Assembly (NCBI GenBank): GCA_007745635.1
Contig: CP036272.1
Coordinates: 6,687,566 to 6,751,565, forward strand
Length of the DNA: 64,000 nucleotides
Direction: 5' to 3'
Origin: Stieleria bergensis
GTDB lineage: Bacteria; Planctomycetota; Planctomycetia; Pirellulales; Pirellulaceae
Position numbers and translations under genes: made by a program. Below, piece after piece: positions 25,833 to 36,292 of this stretch; the stretch's first letter is position 1, and every line of letters starts with the position of its first letter. A model generated the notes under the pieces. That model was given only the letters and a program-made list of their open reading frames with translations. It was not told where the DNA came from and made no database searches.

Positions 25833-25859
25833 TGCGAATGCATGGTCAAGAAAACCACT

Positions 25860-26738
25860 TCATTTATTTCGCAAATCCATCGTGCAATTCGGATCAGACG
25901 GGACAGGATCGCCCACCTGATTGACTGGGTGAGTAAAGAGATAGCTCCAAACACGGTCCCACTTTTCTCTGCCGCGCACGACGATGGAATGAGCTCTACT
26001 CGAATTCTCCTGAACATCGCAGTTGGTGATCAATCGGCGGGAATGGCTGAACGGCTTTTGAGTCTCATCGACATTGACGATCGAGCCAAACTCGGCCAAC
26101 CCTAACATTTGCCAGGAACGACAGTAGTGATCTCCAGTCCAGCCGCCATCGAGAATATGGGTAAACCCGAAGTAACGATTCGCGGGCGTTGCAGATTCAA
26201 GTCCTTGCCAGGATTCCAGCTGATCTCGTGGTCCGGAGAACATCACGACCCGTGCGACCTTTTGATGCTTTGCCCAACGAGCGGCAGTGGTCGAGCCGTG
26301 CGAAATACCTGAGAGAATCACCTTGTCCCAGAGCAGATCGCTTTGGTCATCGGTGAGAAATTGTTGCCAGTTTCCCTTCGGATGATTCTCTGCGAGCCAT
26401 TTTACAAAGTGCAGCGAGCGAGCCGCAGCACCATCGTGTTTAGGAATGCTTACTAACGGACTGTGATCGTCGCCTGTGGCGGCTTCAAGTCGAATGTCAC
26501 CGAGCACTTTGCCACGATCCCGAGCTTCGGCTTCGATCTTCGAAAACCAACCATTGGCATAGTGGGGTTGAATGTCGTGGAGTCCATAGCTGGCAATGCT
26601 TTCAAAAAGCTGCTGGTTGTGGCCCATCAGCCAAATCACCAGCTTACCTTGCGATGGGACTCGGGTGTCGACAACGGCATGCTGAAGATCTTTGGGTCTC
26701 CCCTTTTCATCAGCAAATACATAGTTGATGACAGGATG
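25860..26738 (-). pseudogene. Alpha/beta hydrolase, 5' end missing
   Basis: The minus-strand frame is open from the stop of the SGNH gene (26739) to 25860, about 292 codons, but has no good start: the recognisable domain already runs at INYVFADEKGRPKDLQHAVV, upstream of the first usable GTG. The nucleophile elbow is GISHGSTTAARW (G-x-S-x-G); LVIWLMGHNQ and NGWFSKIEAEARDRG are further hallmarks. A signal peptide and the first strands appear lost. Either a 5'-truncated pseudogene or the tail of a former fusion with the SGNH gene, separated by one in-frame TAA. Confidence 0.55.
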
Positions 26739-27616
26739 TTATTTCGCATCGGGATTGATGTCACTGACTCGCGCGGACAGGTCGAAACGTTTTCCCAGTC
26801 GCGGCTCAAGGAAGGCGGCTACCGTTTGACCGAGAAAAGTATTCCCTTCACCATTGAAATGGCAGTCGTTAGGGTTCTGTAGTTCGGCGAGGCGCGGTGA
26901 GATCGCTGCAAACAGGTCGTTGACCTCTACCTGGTGTTCCGCCATCACTTTTGCGGCCGCCGCATTGCGATCGATCACGGACGCCGATGAATACTTGCCG
27001 GGCACAGCGGGTAGCGGTGGGTATTGGCAAAGATGAGTTTGGCTCCGGTTCCCTGCATCCGCGTGATGAGCTGTTCGAGGCGACCGGTGTAGTCGGCGAG
27101 TTTGGTTTGACGATCGTGAATCCCAAAATTGAATTGAATAATGTCCCACTTTCCATCGCCCAGCCAAACATCCATTTTCTTAAGCCCCGTGGCAGTGGGT
27201 CCACCGTTTGCTGGCGCACGATGCACGTTCGCTTTTCCGGCGAGTTCTGAGCGAACGGTCCGGGTGTAAGCGCGAGATACAGAATCACCAATTAGCAGAA
27301 CTCGCGGCAGGTCTGGATCGTCTTCGACAAAATCCCAGGCATTCGATTGCCCTGCCACCTTCTGCCGCTTGTGAATCGGCAAGTAAAATCCGCCCAACTC
27401 AGATTCCAGCACCTTTTCCCAGGCTTGTTGTTCTGGTTGAAGAGTCGCCACCCAGGCCTGATACTTTTTATCAAGTTCAGCGGCGGACTTGGCTTCCTGT
27501 GCGCTGGCTTCCTGTGCGCTGGCTTCGGCAGCGCCAGTGGGTTCGGCTTGGTTTTGCGCGGCTGTCAGCGAGGCGAAAGCCACGAAGATGAGCATAAAGA
27601 TTGCGGTCGTTTTCAT
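26739..27616 (-). pseudogene. SGNH/GDSL-type hydrolase, frameshifted
   Basis: Begins MKTTAIFMLIFVAFASLTAA, a signal peptide, then a Gln/Glu/Ala-rich stretch. The SGNH blocks are VLLIGDSVSRAYTRTVRSEL (GDS), GGPTATGL and IIQFNFGIHD. Around 27010-27025 the frame breaks: after KLIFANT the family sequence continues in another frame as PLPAVPGKYSSASVIDRNAA, then NDCHFNGEGNTFLGQTVA with the catalytic Asp/His pair. Both halves are good family matches, so one gene has been split by a small indel. It lies 95 bases downstream of the giant fusion gene, same direction. Confidence 0.7.
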
Positions 27617-27735
27617 TTGTTTACTTCGCAGTTCGTTCAAGCTGGGATGGTTCCCGGTAGAGAAACGCGTCTGGCGTCAGTCACGAAAGCAGGAGTGACT
27701 TCAACCTTCCTTCGTTTTCTGGTAAGCCTTCTTAG

Positions 27736-30700
27736 TCATTGGGTGATCGTCTGTTTCCGGCTCTGATCATCGGTCATGCCTTTTTGTTGGATCGCTTGAA
27801 GTTCGGCACGAAGTTTCCTGACGACATCGGGATGACGTTCCCAGAGATCTTTCGTTTCAAAAGGATCATCGGCAAGATTGAAAAGCTGGCCGATCGTCGG
27901 ATCGTCGGGCAGCGTTCCTTTCGGTGGTTCCCCGCCGTAGTTTTGGGCCACGTGTCCCCCCGTCCATTTCGTTCCGAACACGGCCTTCCACTTAGCGTCA
28001 CGAATGGTCAAGAAACCGGCGTAGGAAGCCGTCACCAAAGCCGGGCGCCGGACAATGCCATCTTTACGTTGCAAGAGCGAAGGCAACTGGTTGACGCTAT
28101 CCACGCCAGCGTCTGGGGGCAACGGTGATCCACACAACGCGGCAAACGTGGCGAGCAGATCTGTCAGGCTGATCAGATGATCGGTGGATGCGCCAGCTGG
28201 AATCTGCCCTGGCCAGCGGGCAAGAAACGGAACGCGTGTGCCACCGTCCCAAACATTTGTCTTCAAGCCGCGATACGGTCCCGTCGGCTCGTGCCCGTTC
28301 TCTCTGGCAATTGGGCTATTGATAGGGCCGTTATCCGTGGTGAAGATCACCACCGTGTCGTTGCTGACTTTCATTCGATCGAGCGCCGCAAGTATCTTTC
28401 CGACACTCTGGTTGACCCAAAGAATCTTATCTTCACGTTTTGTGAGGCCAGTCTTGTCAACGAATCGGTCCGGAACTTCCACCGCGCCGTGAATCGCATT
28501 GAGCGGTAGGTAGACGAAGAACGGTGTGTTCTCGTGTTGTTGTTCATGCGATTCGATGAACTCGACTGTTTTGGAAACGTAGATGTCGTCGACCTTATCT
28601 CGAACGCAGGCCGGGTCACGCATGATGCCTGAACGATCTGGCAACGGCTGACCAACCACTCGGTCATCCTGAATGAAGAAAGGCAGCCGGTTGCAGTTCG
28701 ACGGCGTACCGAAGTACGTCTCAAATCCAACATCGGTCGGTCCGTTGTGAAACGGCTTGGTGTGGTCGATTCCCTTTGTCACCAGGGCGGCGACTTTGAC
28801 GTCCCTGGTCTCCCAATTCGATCGCCAGTTCGCGGGGTCACCCTTGACTGGCGTCCAGTCAAGACCGAGGTGCCATTTTCCGAAGCCACCGGTTCGATAC
28901 CCCTGTGACTTCAGATAAGAAGCCAATGTCGTTTGCCCCTTTGTGATCATTGCGGGAGCGTAATAGGCGAGTACCTTTTCCTTCAGATAGGAACGCCATG
29001 GATAACGACCGGTAAGCAAGCCATAGCGCGTCGGCGTGCAAACCGACGAAGGCGTGTGTGCGTTCGTAAACCGAATTCCTTCGGCTGCGATCCGGTCGAT
29101 GTTGGGTGTTTTGATGGGCGAATCAGGATTGTTGCAACTGGCATCACCCCAGCCAAAATCATCTGCAAGAATGATCACAATGTTGGGCAGGGTGGGTTTC
29201 GCAGATGATCGATTCGTCGCAGGCCGAGGCGTGCTGGCTTGACGCGGCTGTTTTTTTGCGTCGCGTGACAATTTCTTGATGCGGATGTTTCGGAAGGCGA
29301 CCTTGCAGCCTTTGCCGTGATCCTGCAGGGCAATCACACCGTTTCTGCGAGACAGCCGTTTGTCATCGTCACTGACTTTGGAGAAGACCACGCCGTTGAT
29401 CTTCTGGGTCAGTGTGTTGCCTTTGGCGATGATCTCCATGGTGTTCCAGGCATCTTGGTGGAATTGAGCGACGATCTCTTCTTTGTTGGCGACTTGCTTG
29501 ACGGACTTTTTCCCATCGGCTGTGATCGCGACTTCCTGCCCTGCGGTCGCCATGAAGAATCTCGCCTCGTGGGCCGGGTCGTCCTTGGCCAGGAGGGAGT
29601 GATGCCAGAGGCCCATCTTGTTCTGCGGAGCGACCTCGACCTGGTAGCCGAAGACCTGGTGGTCGCCCTGGTCATCGCTGCGAACCTGAACGCCAGAGTT
29701 GCCAGCTTCGTATTTGAAGTCGAGACGAAGCACAAAGTCGGAAGGCGTGCCGCCACGCCAGATGATCCAGTTCTTAGTCTTCTCCATTCCGGTGCAGGAA
29801 ATCGCACCGTCAGCAACTTCCCATGCGCCCTGGCGATGGTCCCACTGGTCGAGATTCTTTCCGTTGAAAATGAGGTTGAAGCCAGGCTCGTCGTCTGCTG
29901 GCTCTGTCTTTTTGTCAGGCTCGGCAGAGAAACTGCCCGCGCCCGGAGAGAAGTCCCAGGGAATCGTTTCCGCACCGAATTGTTCGAGAAAGGCTCCGGA
30001 AGAGAAGGCGAGGAAAAGACTTTGATCACCAGGCTGGTTGCGGTGCTTCGCGTAGAGTTCCTTCATGCGGGGAATGAGTCGTTCCGCTTTCGGCCCCAAC
30101 AACTCAATTGCCCGGCAGGCGTGCAGGGCACTCCACCAGTCATCAAGTGAGCTGTCTTTGATGAGGATTTCGAGCGCGCGGTCGCGGTCCTTGGAGGAGG
30201 CTTCGGCCAACCAGGAAGCGGCTTCCGTTCGGACTGCAGCTGCGGCGTCACTGAGCAAGCTGGTGGCCAGAGTGTGGAGAGCGGCATCGTCAGCGAAGTT
30301 GACCCTCATTCCGACCAATGCCCAGTAGCGTTCGGCGGCGTTCGGGCTTTTCAGGAATTCCACAAGGGCCTCTCGATCTTCTGTTCCCACCGCATCGGCG
30401 GCTGTCCATGCGGCGTCGAGATCGGGGGCGTGCTGGGTCTTGCCTTCCAGGATGTCGCGGATGGGCGCATTCTTTTGACGAACGAGATCGCGCATCACCG
30501 ACTCCGGGAGAGCGCCAACGTCCCGAATCTCTCGGCGGGTTTTGACATAGGCTTCGCGAAGCCGTTTGATTGCGGCTTGTTGCGCGGCGTTCAGCTCACC
30601 GTCGAGCAAGTTGATGGTGTTATCAGGATCAGCGATGCAATCGTAGAATTCCTCAACTGGCTTCCGGGGGCCAGCATAGGCTCTTTGAGCTGCGGTGAGC

Positions 30701-33700
30701 CCAACGAGATTGCTGTCCGCCAAACGAGTGATCTCGTTCCTGATCTCGCCCAAGTCGGAAAAAACGCTGGGCTGGTTGTACGACAGGTGCGGCATGTAGT
30801 TGCGGACATACAGAAACTGTTTGTCTCGCACAGATCGCGCCATCTCCATCGCCTCATCGACTCGATCCCGGGTGCCGTAGACCGTCTTCCGCTGGTTTTC
30901 GCAATCAGGCCCTAGAAAAGGAATTCCCTGCATGTAATTCGGAATGGGTTGTCCGGTCAGATTCAGAACCGTGGGCGGAAAATCGACGAAGCTGACTAGC
31001 CGGTCCAATGGTGTGCCGGGTGCCGCCGGAGCGAGGTGCTGGAACTTTTTCGGAAAGCGAACCATTAGGGCAACGCGCATTCCCGAATCCAACAACAGGC
31101 GTTTGTGCCGCGGCATACCGGAACCGTGGTCGGAGTAGAAGAACACGATCGTGTCGTCGGCGAGGCCGTCTTCTTCCAACTGGTTAAGGAGACGACCGAC
31201 GTTCTTGTCCATGACCGTAACGCAGTCGTAGTATCGGGCCACCGCCTTGCTGATTACCGGAGTTTCCGGGTAGTAAAGCGGCAGTGGCATGCCAGCGGGA
31301 CTGCTAATCTCCTGCTTCGTAAGCTTTGACTGAATGTGCTCCTGAAACACAGCATAGGGCCAGACCATGGTGCGTGACTGATGTGTTGTCATGTCGTTGA
31401 ACACCGAGAAGAACGGCTGGCCGGGCTTCCGATCTTTCCAATGTGCTTGGGCTGACGAAAGATCCCACGACTCATTGATCAGTCGCGTGTTCTCAGCGCA
31501 GTTGTAATCGGTCTTGACGTTGTTCGACGTGTAATAACCGGCCTCGCGAAGCAGGGACGGAAAGCCTTTCACCCCCGTTGGGATCTGGTTGGAGGACCGC
31601 ATTTGGTTGGTCCCCATGCTGGCGTTGTACATCCCGGTGATGAGCGTCGATCGCGATGGCGAGCAGACCGGAGAGACCGCAAAGGCGTTGGTGTAAAGAA
31701 TGCTCTCGTTCGCGAATGCGTCGAGATTGGGGGTTCGGGCGGAACTGTCCCCGTAGCATCCGAGTGTCGGACTCATGTCTTCGACGGTAATCCAAAGGAT
31801 GTTCGGCACGCCTTCGGCTTGACCGATTTGTGGTCGGGCTGGCTGAGGCGGGACCGCTTTGCGCGGACGAGCCTTCGTTGGCGGCCGCACCTTCTTCACC
31901 GTCTTCCATTTCTTGCCATTGATCGAAACGAGAACGTCGAAAGAGACTGGAACTCTTCGGGTAAGCCGGCCGCCGCGATCACGAGAGAGAACGACCCGGT
32001 CGATCTCGATTACTTCTGGAAGTTCAATCTGAGCCCATCCCGGGGTCTTCGCCGGGATCCAACTATGGGCGTTTCCATACTTGCCATCGTTGAGGAATTC
32101 GATCTGGTGTTTTTCTTCATAACCTCTTAGTAGCGAAGACGCGGTTGCTTTTGCGCCAATCGAATGCAACGCGAAGTTCTTCGGCAAGTCGCCAGAGAAG
32201 ATCTCCAGTTCGTCGATGCAGGGTTGCGCTTGCGAGCTCGCCAGCACATCCACTCGCACGTACTTTGCCTTCGTCGGAACGAACGAGAATGAGTTCGCTG
32301 CATTCGGATCAAAATCATGGCGAGCGATGACGGCTGTCGGATCGCCAACGACCTCAGCTTCTTCAGCAACGCTGAAAGCTTCCCGGGATGAAGGCGGTGG
32401 CTCAAGACTTCGAATTTTGACGTTCCGCAACCAAAACGGCAGGCCGTGATCCTGGAAACCGATGTAGCCCTGTTTTGATTTGCTTTTCAAATTTGGATCT
32501 GACAGCTTGACCTGATTGACTAGCACCCCGTTAAGCCTGACTGTGACTTCGCCTCCCACGCTGGTGACATTCATCTGATTCCATTGGCCAGCTGGCTTTG
32601 TCATATTGGCTTTCGGAGCGACTCCCGGCAAGATGCCTCCGGTGACGGCATGTGCGTCAAGTTTCGTCTCGCCGGCCGAGTCACGTATTTGCACTTCAAT
32701 CACTGCCCCAACCGCTTGCTGGCGATCGGGAACGTTGAAGTAGAAACCACCGTTGCCATTTTTCTGGTGTTTGTATTCAAACACGCATTGAAAATCCTGA
32801 TACTCGTTCTTTAGCCACAGATAGTCCCCATATCGCTTCCAATCGGTTTCACCTTTGCGTGGCTGCAGATGAGCGACACCGTCTTCTCCGAGTGACCAAT
32901 TGCCTGTCGTCTCAAAATGCTCCTTCAAATCGCCGCCGGCAAGCAAATCAATCAAACCGTCCGACGTGGAGTCGCCGCTGGCCTTCAGCGTCATCAAGTA
33001 CCGAACGATGTGCTTCAATTCGTCCGGTCCGTTGATCAGTCCGACCGGCATCAATGATGTCTTGCTAGGTGCTTTCACCTCGATGTCATCTTTGTCGATC
33101 GCCTTCAACGCACCATCCATCATCTGCAAGGTGACACGGTTCTCGTCTTCACCGGACAAGAACCCCAGCAAGACCTCGCCGTCAATCGTGAGGACCGACC
33201 ACGATTGAAAGTTGGGCGAAACAGCCCTGCTTGGCGCGGCGACGGACTGAGCCAGATATTGTGGCGTGAACCGTTTTGCGACACCGGCGAGGGAAGGACC
33301 GATGACACCACCACCCTGGCCGGAATCGTGGCACGCGACGCACTTTGTCTTGAACAGCGCCGCGCCTTTCTGTGCGTCTCCTTTTTTCCAGGCGGTCGTC
33401 CAGTCGATCGCCTGGTACTCGGGGGGCATGGCTTCGTTGGCCGAGAGTGTCGCGCCCTTGGCGATGTCGGCCTTGACGTTTCTCGTTTGGGCGAGACCTG
33501 GGATTCTTGCGGCAAGATGGTCCATTCCCAGCGTGTTGGCAAAGACAGCTGCCGTCTTACGGTGCGCGAGATCGGTGTCGTAGATGGCCTGCCGGATCAT
33601 GCGGCCGATTACACCGATTTCCGGAGCGTCAGGATTTGACGCCGCTGACTGCTGCCACCAATCCATCATGGGAAGGCCACCGACTTGGAAGCCATACGTT

Positions 33701-35520
33701 TGGGATTCTGTTTCTAGATTTGACTTCGGATCGTCTACATATCCGAAGCCGTTGACGTGCTTCTTAGCCGCGGCACTGATTTTGACCCCATCGGGGATCG
33801 TGCCGTTTTCAACCGTGTCATTCCATTTCCACATCGCCGCCGCAAGTGAGACGCGGCGGGCTGGCAAGTCGCCTGCACCGAATTGTTTTTCAAGCTCATT
33901 CCACGTCGTGTGTCTTCCGATCCAGCGTTGAGCCGCTTGACGAACAAGACTGTCGCTGCTGGAGGCCAATTTGGTAACGAACTCGCGACGGACAACTCGA
34001 CTGGCGGCTCGCAGTCCAGCGAGCTGCTTGATGGGGGAATCACTTGCCAGCAGCGACTCTACCTGGGATTCGCTCAACCGATGAAACCGACGCAGGATGT
34101 CGGCGGCGGTGCTGGCCTGTTGTTCATCTCGTGACGTCAGCGATTGGGTAAGCGCAGCGACGACTCGCTGATCATCGTGGCGTCCGGCAAGCCACGCCAG
34201 CGAATACCAAGCCGGACTGCCTGCGGCCGCATCGAAAAATCGCTCGCGAACGGCAACTTCGCCACTCAACCGGCGTGAAATGATTTCTCGATGTGCGTTG
34301 AATCGTCGCTTCCATGACGGCGATTCAATTTCACGCAGCAGCGTGTGAATGTCTGCCCTGGTTGGGTCATAAGCGTGAAGGGCCAAAGGATTTCCTGGGT
34401 TTGAAATCACAACAAGGTCCGTTCGCTTCACCGGCGACGCCTCATTGCGTTCCATGAAACAGATGCTCGCAAATAACCGCCCGTCGTTGCCCGTGAACAC
34501 CGCTACCGGTCGAGCTGTCCCTTTGCCGACGAGCAACGGCTTCTGACTGCTCGCGAATGACGCACCGCGGGTTGACAGCGGGAATTGTCCCAGTTCGCGA
34601 CTGCCCCATCGAGCAACAATCAGCGACCGCTGATACGCTTTGCCCAGATGATCTTCTTTGTAGTAACACGTGCCAAACGGTACGAAACGCCCAAGGTCGG
34701 GATCGATCGTTTCGATTAAGTCATTTCGATAAGGCTCTTTTGCCTGCAACCAACCTCGCGACCATTGGTAGTGCGATCCCTCGGTGACATGAGCCAATCG
34801 TCCGAAAGTATGAAGCGCGCTGCCTTCCTGGTCGTTGTCGTTGCCGAACAGATTCCAATGTTCATCAAAGTCCAGGTCGCAGATGTTGCGAAACCCTTGA
34901 GAAATGACGGTCACGTCATGCGACTTGGGGTCGTAGCGAACAACTCCACCTACGCCGGTCCACGGCGTCTTGCTAGCCTGGGGTCCACTCAGGAATGTCC
35001 AGTGCCAGACGTGTCCCGGATTGGTCTTTCGCCGAAACGGCCCAGGCTGCGGATCGCCAAACGCGATAAACAGACCGCCATCGGGCCCCATCTTCATGCC
35101 ATGAAATCCCTGATGGATATGCCCCAACGGGATGCCCCAGAGCACTCGTTCAAACGTCACCTTGCCTGGATCACGAATGACGTTTGGCAATCGATACAAC
35201 GCGGTAACGGTCAAGACGTAAAGATCGTCACCCGATATCTGTAATGAATAAGACCAGGTGTCAGGCGGCAGTTTTGTGATCGTCTTTCGCTCTTTGAATC
35301 CACCATCGCCGTCGGCTTCAAACAAATACACCGCGTCGCGGCCACCGACGTAAAGATTGCCGCGCGGGTCCATGTCCATACTGATGTAGAACGCTTCAGG
35401 ATCCGAGTGAACCAAATCGAGTTGAAGACCATCGTCGACACATCGATAGCTGTCTTGGCCAATTGCAATGCGGCATAACGCCAGAGCGATGACGCAAATG
35501 TAAAGTCTCGTGGAAGCCAT
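27736..35520 (-). CDS. Giant secreted fusion: propeller-HEAT-cytochrome c-DUF1080-sulfatase-HEAT-DUF1080-sulfatase
   Basis: One uninterrupted 2594-aa frame. Signal peptide 1-21 (ALALCRIAIG); beta-propeller of the PVC membrane-bound dehydrogenase type, ~25-395; HEAT-like helices ~400-690; cytochrome c with CVACH at 727-731; DUF1080 (3-keto-disaccharide hydrolase/LamG-like) ~855-1040; discoidin-like module ~1065-1205; Pro/Lys linker; sulfatase 1 ~1240-1650 with VCSPSRSTLITG (Cys1286, the formylglycine site); HEAT ~1690-1860; second DUF1080 ~1884-2082; Pro-rich linker; sulfatase 2 ~2111-2594 with VCTPTRYGLLTG (Cys2161). Both catalytic Cys and metal motifs look intact. Each part is usually a separate gene in planctomycetes. 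Likely periplasmic or exported, coupling sugar oxidation to desulfation. Start ATG 35520. Confidence 0.88.
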   Translation of the reverse strand: MASTRLYICVIALALCRIAIGQDSYRCVDDGLQLDLVHSDPEAFYISMDMDPRGNLYVGGRDAVYLFEADGDGGFKERKTITKLPPDTWSYSLQISGDDLYVLTVTALYRLPNVIRDPGKVTFERVLWGIPLGHIHQGFHGMKMGPDGGLFIAFGDPQPGPFRRKTNPGHVWHWTFLSGPQASKTPWTGVGGVVRYDPKSHDVTVISQGFRNICDLDFDEHWNLFGNDNDQEGSALHTFGRLAHVTEGSHYQWSRGWLQAKEPYRNDLIETIDPDLGRFVPFGTCYYKEDHLGKAYQRSLIVARWGSRELGQFPLSTRGASFASSQKPLLVGKGTARPVAVFTGNDGRLFASICFMERNEASPVKRTDLVVISNPGNPLALHAYDPTRADIHTLLREIESPSWKRRFNAHREIISRRLSGEVAVRERFFDAAAGSPAWYSLAWLAGRHDDQRVVAALTQSLTSRDEQQASTAADILRRFHRLSESQVESLLASDSPIKQLAGLRAASRVVRREFVTKLASSSDSLVRQAAQRWIGRHTTWNELEKQFGAGDLPARRVSLAAAMWKWNDTVENGTIPDGVKISAAAKKHVNGFGYVDDPKSNLETESQTYGFQVGGLPMMDWWQQSAASNPDAPEIGVIGRMIRQAIYDTDLAHRKTAAVFANTLGMDHLAARIPGLAQTRNVKADIAKGATLSANEAMPPEYQAIDWTTAWKKGDAQKGAALFKTKCVACHDSGQGGGVIGPSLAGVAKRFTPQYLAQSVAAPSRAVSPNFQSWSVLTIDGEVLLGFLSGEDENRVTLQMMDGALKAIDKDDIEVKAPSKTSLMPVGLINGPDELKHIVRYLMTLKASGDSTSDGLIDLLAGGDLKEHFETTGNWSLGEDGVAHLQPRKGETDWKRYGDYLWLKNEYQDFQCVFEYKHQKNGNGGFYFNVPDRQQAVGAVIEVQIRDSAGETKLDAHAVTGGILPGVAPKANMTKPAGQWNQMNVTSVGGEVTVRLNGVLVNQVKLSDPNLKSKSKQGYIGFQDHGLPFWLRNVKIRSLEPPPSSREAFSVAEEAEVVGDPTAVIARHDFDPNAANSFSFVPTKAKYVRVDVLASSQAQPCIDELEIFSGDLPKNFALHSIGAKATASSLLRGYEEKHQIEFLNDGKYGNAHSWIPAKTPGWAQIELPEVIEIDRVVLSRDRGGRLTRRVPVSFDVLVSINGKKWKTVKKVRPPTKARPRKAVPPQPARPQIGQAEGVPNILWITVEDMSPTLGCYGDSSARTPNLDAFANESILYTNAFAVSPVCSPSRSTLITGMYNASMGTNQMRSSNQIPTGVKGFPSLLREAGYYTSNNVKTDYNCAENTRLINESWDLSSAQAHWKDRKPGQPFFSVFNDMTTHQSRTMVWPYAVFQEHIQSKLTKQEISSPAGMPLPLYYPETPVISKAVARYYDCVTVMDKNVGRLLNQLEEDGLADDTIVFFYSDHGSGMPRHKRLLLDSGMRVALMVRFPKKFQHLAPAAPGTPLDRLVSFVDFPPTVLNLTGQPIPNYMQGIPFLGPDCENQRKTVYGTRDRVDEAMEMARSVRDKQFLYVRNYMPHLSYNQPSVFSDLGEIRNEITRLADSNLVGLTAAQRAYAGPRKPVEEFYDCIADPDNTINLLDGELNAAQQAAIKRLREAYVKTRREIRDVGALPESVMRDLVRQKNAPIRDILEGKTQHAPDLDAAWTAADAVGTEDREALVEFLKSPNAAERYWALVGMRVNFADDAALHTLATSLLSDAAAAVRTEAASWLAEASSKDRDRALEILIKDSSLDDWWSALHACRAIELLGPKAERLIPRMKELYAKHRNQPGDQSLFLAFSSGAFLEQFGAETIPWDFSPGAGSFSAEPDKKTEPADDEPGFNLIFNGKNLDQWDHRQGAWEVADGAISCTGMEKTKNWIIWRGGTPSDFVLRLDFKYEAGNSGVQVRSDDQGDHQVFGYQVEVAPQNKMGLWHHSLLAKDDPAHEARFFMATAGQEVAITADGKKSVKQVANKEEIVAQFHQDAWNTMEIIAKGNTLTQKINGVVFSKVSDDDKRLSRRNGVIALQDHGKGCKVAFRNIRIKKLSRDAKKQPRQASTPRPATNRSSAKPTLPNIVIILADDFGWGDASCNNPDSPIKTPNIDRIAAEGIRFTNAHTPSSVCTPTRYGLLTGRYPWRSYLKEKVLAYYAPAMITKGQTTLASYLKSQGYRTGGFGKWHLGLDWTPVKGDPANWRSNWETRDVKVAALVTKGIDHTKPFHNGPTDVGFETYFGTPSNCNRLPFFIQDDRVVGQPLPDRSGIMRDPACVRDKVDDIYVSKTVEFIESHEQQHENTPFFVYLPLNAIHGAVEVPDRFVDKTGLTKREDKILWVNQSVGKILAALDRMKVSNDTVVIFTTDNGPINSPIARENGHEPTGPYRGLKTNVWDGGTRVPFLARWPGQIPAGASTDHLISLTDLLATFAALCGSPLPPDAGVDSVNQLPSLLQRKDGIVRRPALVTASYAGFLTIRDAKWKAVFGTKWTGGHVAQNYGGEPPKGTLPDDPTIGQLFNLADDPFETKDLWERHPDVVRKLRAELQAIQQKGMTDDQSRKQTITQ

Positions 35521-35677
35521 GTTCTAGTCAACGACTCGGCGGGTTATGAGCTGATTGCCCGATAGAAAATAACGTCAACCTGCTAGAGCGGGTGCTGCCC
35601 TAAACGCACGAGATCGACCGATAAGACGCAAGCCAATTTCCATGCTGGTGCGCGATTCGTATTATAGTTCAGATGAT

Positions 35678-35690
35678 TCACATGATGTGA
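35678..35690. promoter_or_regulatory. Possible operator upstream of the giant gene
   Basis: TCACAT-G-ATGTGA, a perfect six-base inverted repeat 158 bases before the ATG of the 2594-aa gene, in its upstream region next to an AT-rich patch (TATTATAG). Shape resembles GntR- or CRP-type sites. Position and symmetry only; could be chance. Confidence 0.25.
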
Positions 35691-35916
35691 CCAATGTTTT
35701 TCTCTGGGGGGTGCGCCTTTTCACGCTCTGTGCTTTCGCACTACTTGTCACCAAAAAATGACCAGAGCAACGATAGAGTATCCAGCGTCAATGCTGGAAT
35801 TGAATTTGGATCCAGAGTTCGTCATCGCTCACAATCCTCCGACCATCGCGACCTCGCTTAGATGCTCATCATCGCCGGCGCGGTACACAAATCTAAAGCA
35901 AAAAAAGCGAGCGCGT

Positions 35917-36292
35917 TTCGGCGCAGCCCTGGACGACGTCCCGGTCGCCATCCATGCATGGCTGTCGAGCCCCAACGATTTCCGTCAAGCGGTTACCAGT
36001 GTGATTGAGTGCGGAAGGCGATGCGGATACGACGGCCTCGATCGTCGGTGGCATTGTGGGGACAGGTGTCGGGAAAGCAGGTCCCCCCACCGAATGGATC
36101 GATGGCATTTGGGAATGGCCACGAAGCATTGGCTGGATGCAACGTCTGGGCGAAACGCTGGCGCAGTCGCTTGACGGCAATCGCACCGTGAAACCGCCTA
36201 CGATTCTTCCCATGGCAGTGCGTCTCCGCAATCTACTGTTCCTATTCGTCGTTCTCTTTCACGGCTTCCGCCGGCTTGCTCCACCTGACTGA
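35917..36292 (+). pseudogene. ADP-ribosylglycohydrolase C-terminal relic, one-base insertion
   Basis: The frame DDVPVAIHAWLSSPNDFRQA leads to VTSVIECG, then breaks; one frame over it continues GDADTTASIVGGIVGTGVGK, EWIDGIWEWPRSIGWMQRL and a hydrophobic end. Removing one A from TGCGGAAGGCGATGCGG (near 36013-36017) restores a continuous match to the C-terminal third of ADP-ribosylglycohydrolases, including the metal-binding GDxDT motif. The N-terminal two thirds are absent. Clearly a decayed fragment. Confidence 0.7.

Larger units (their letters stand above)
24891..25859. other. Repeat-rich intergenic region
   Basis: Nearly 1 kb with no credible gene. It contains one GTGCGTGCAAGCAC unit (25214), two copies in opposite orientation of the CCCAGGGT palindrome family (25463 and 25648), and a hairpin plus element-end-like 12-mer at 25789-25832. 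It separates the racemase operon from decayed hydrolase genes and looks like a graveyard of small mobile repeats. Confidence 0.6.

Noticed and set aside
27000-27030. SGNH frameshift considered as programmed frameshifting
   Set aside because: No slippery heptamer or downstream structure is apparent, and an ordinary small deletion explains it.
29317-30915. Long plus-strand open frames (277 and 213 codons) opposite the giant fusion gene
   Set aside because: They mirror the second DUF1080/HEAT part of the minus-strand gene, have no recognisable domains, and are what GC-rich coding DNA produces on its opposite strand.
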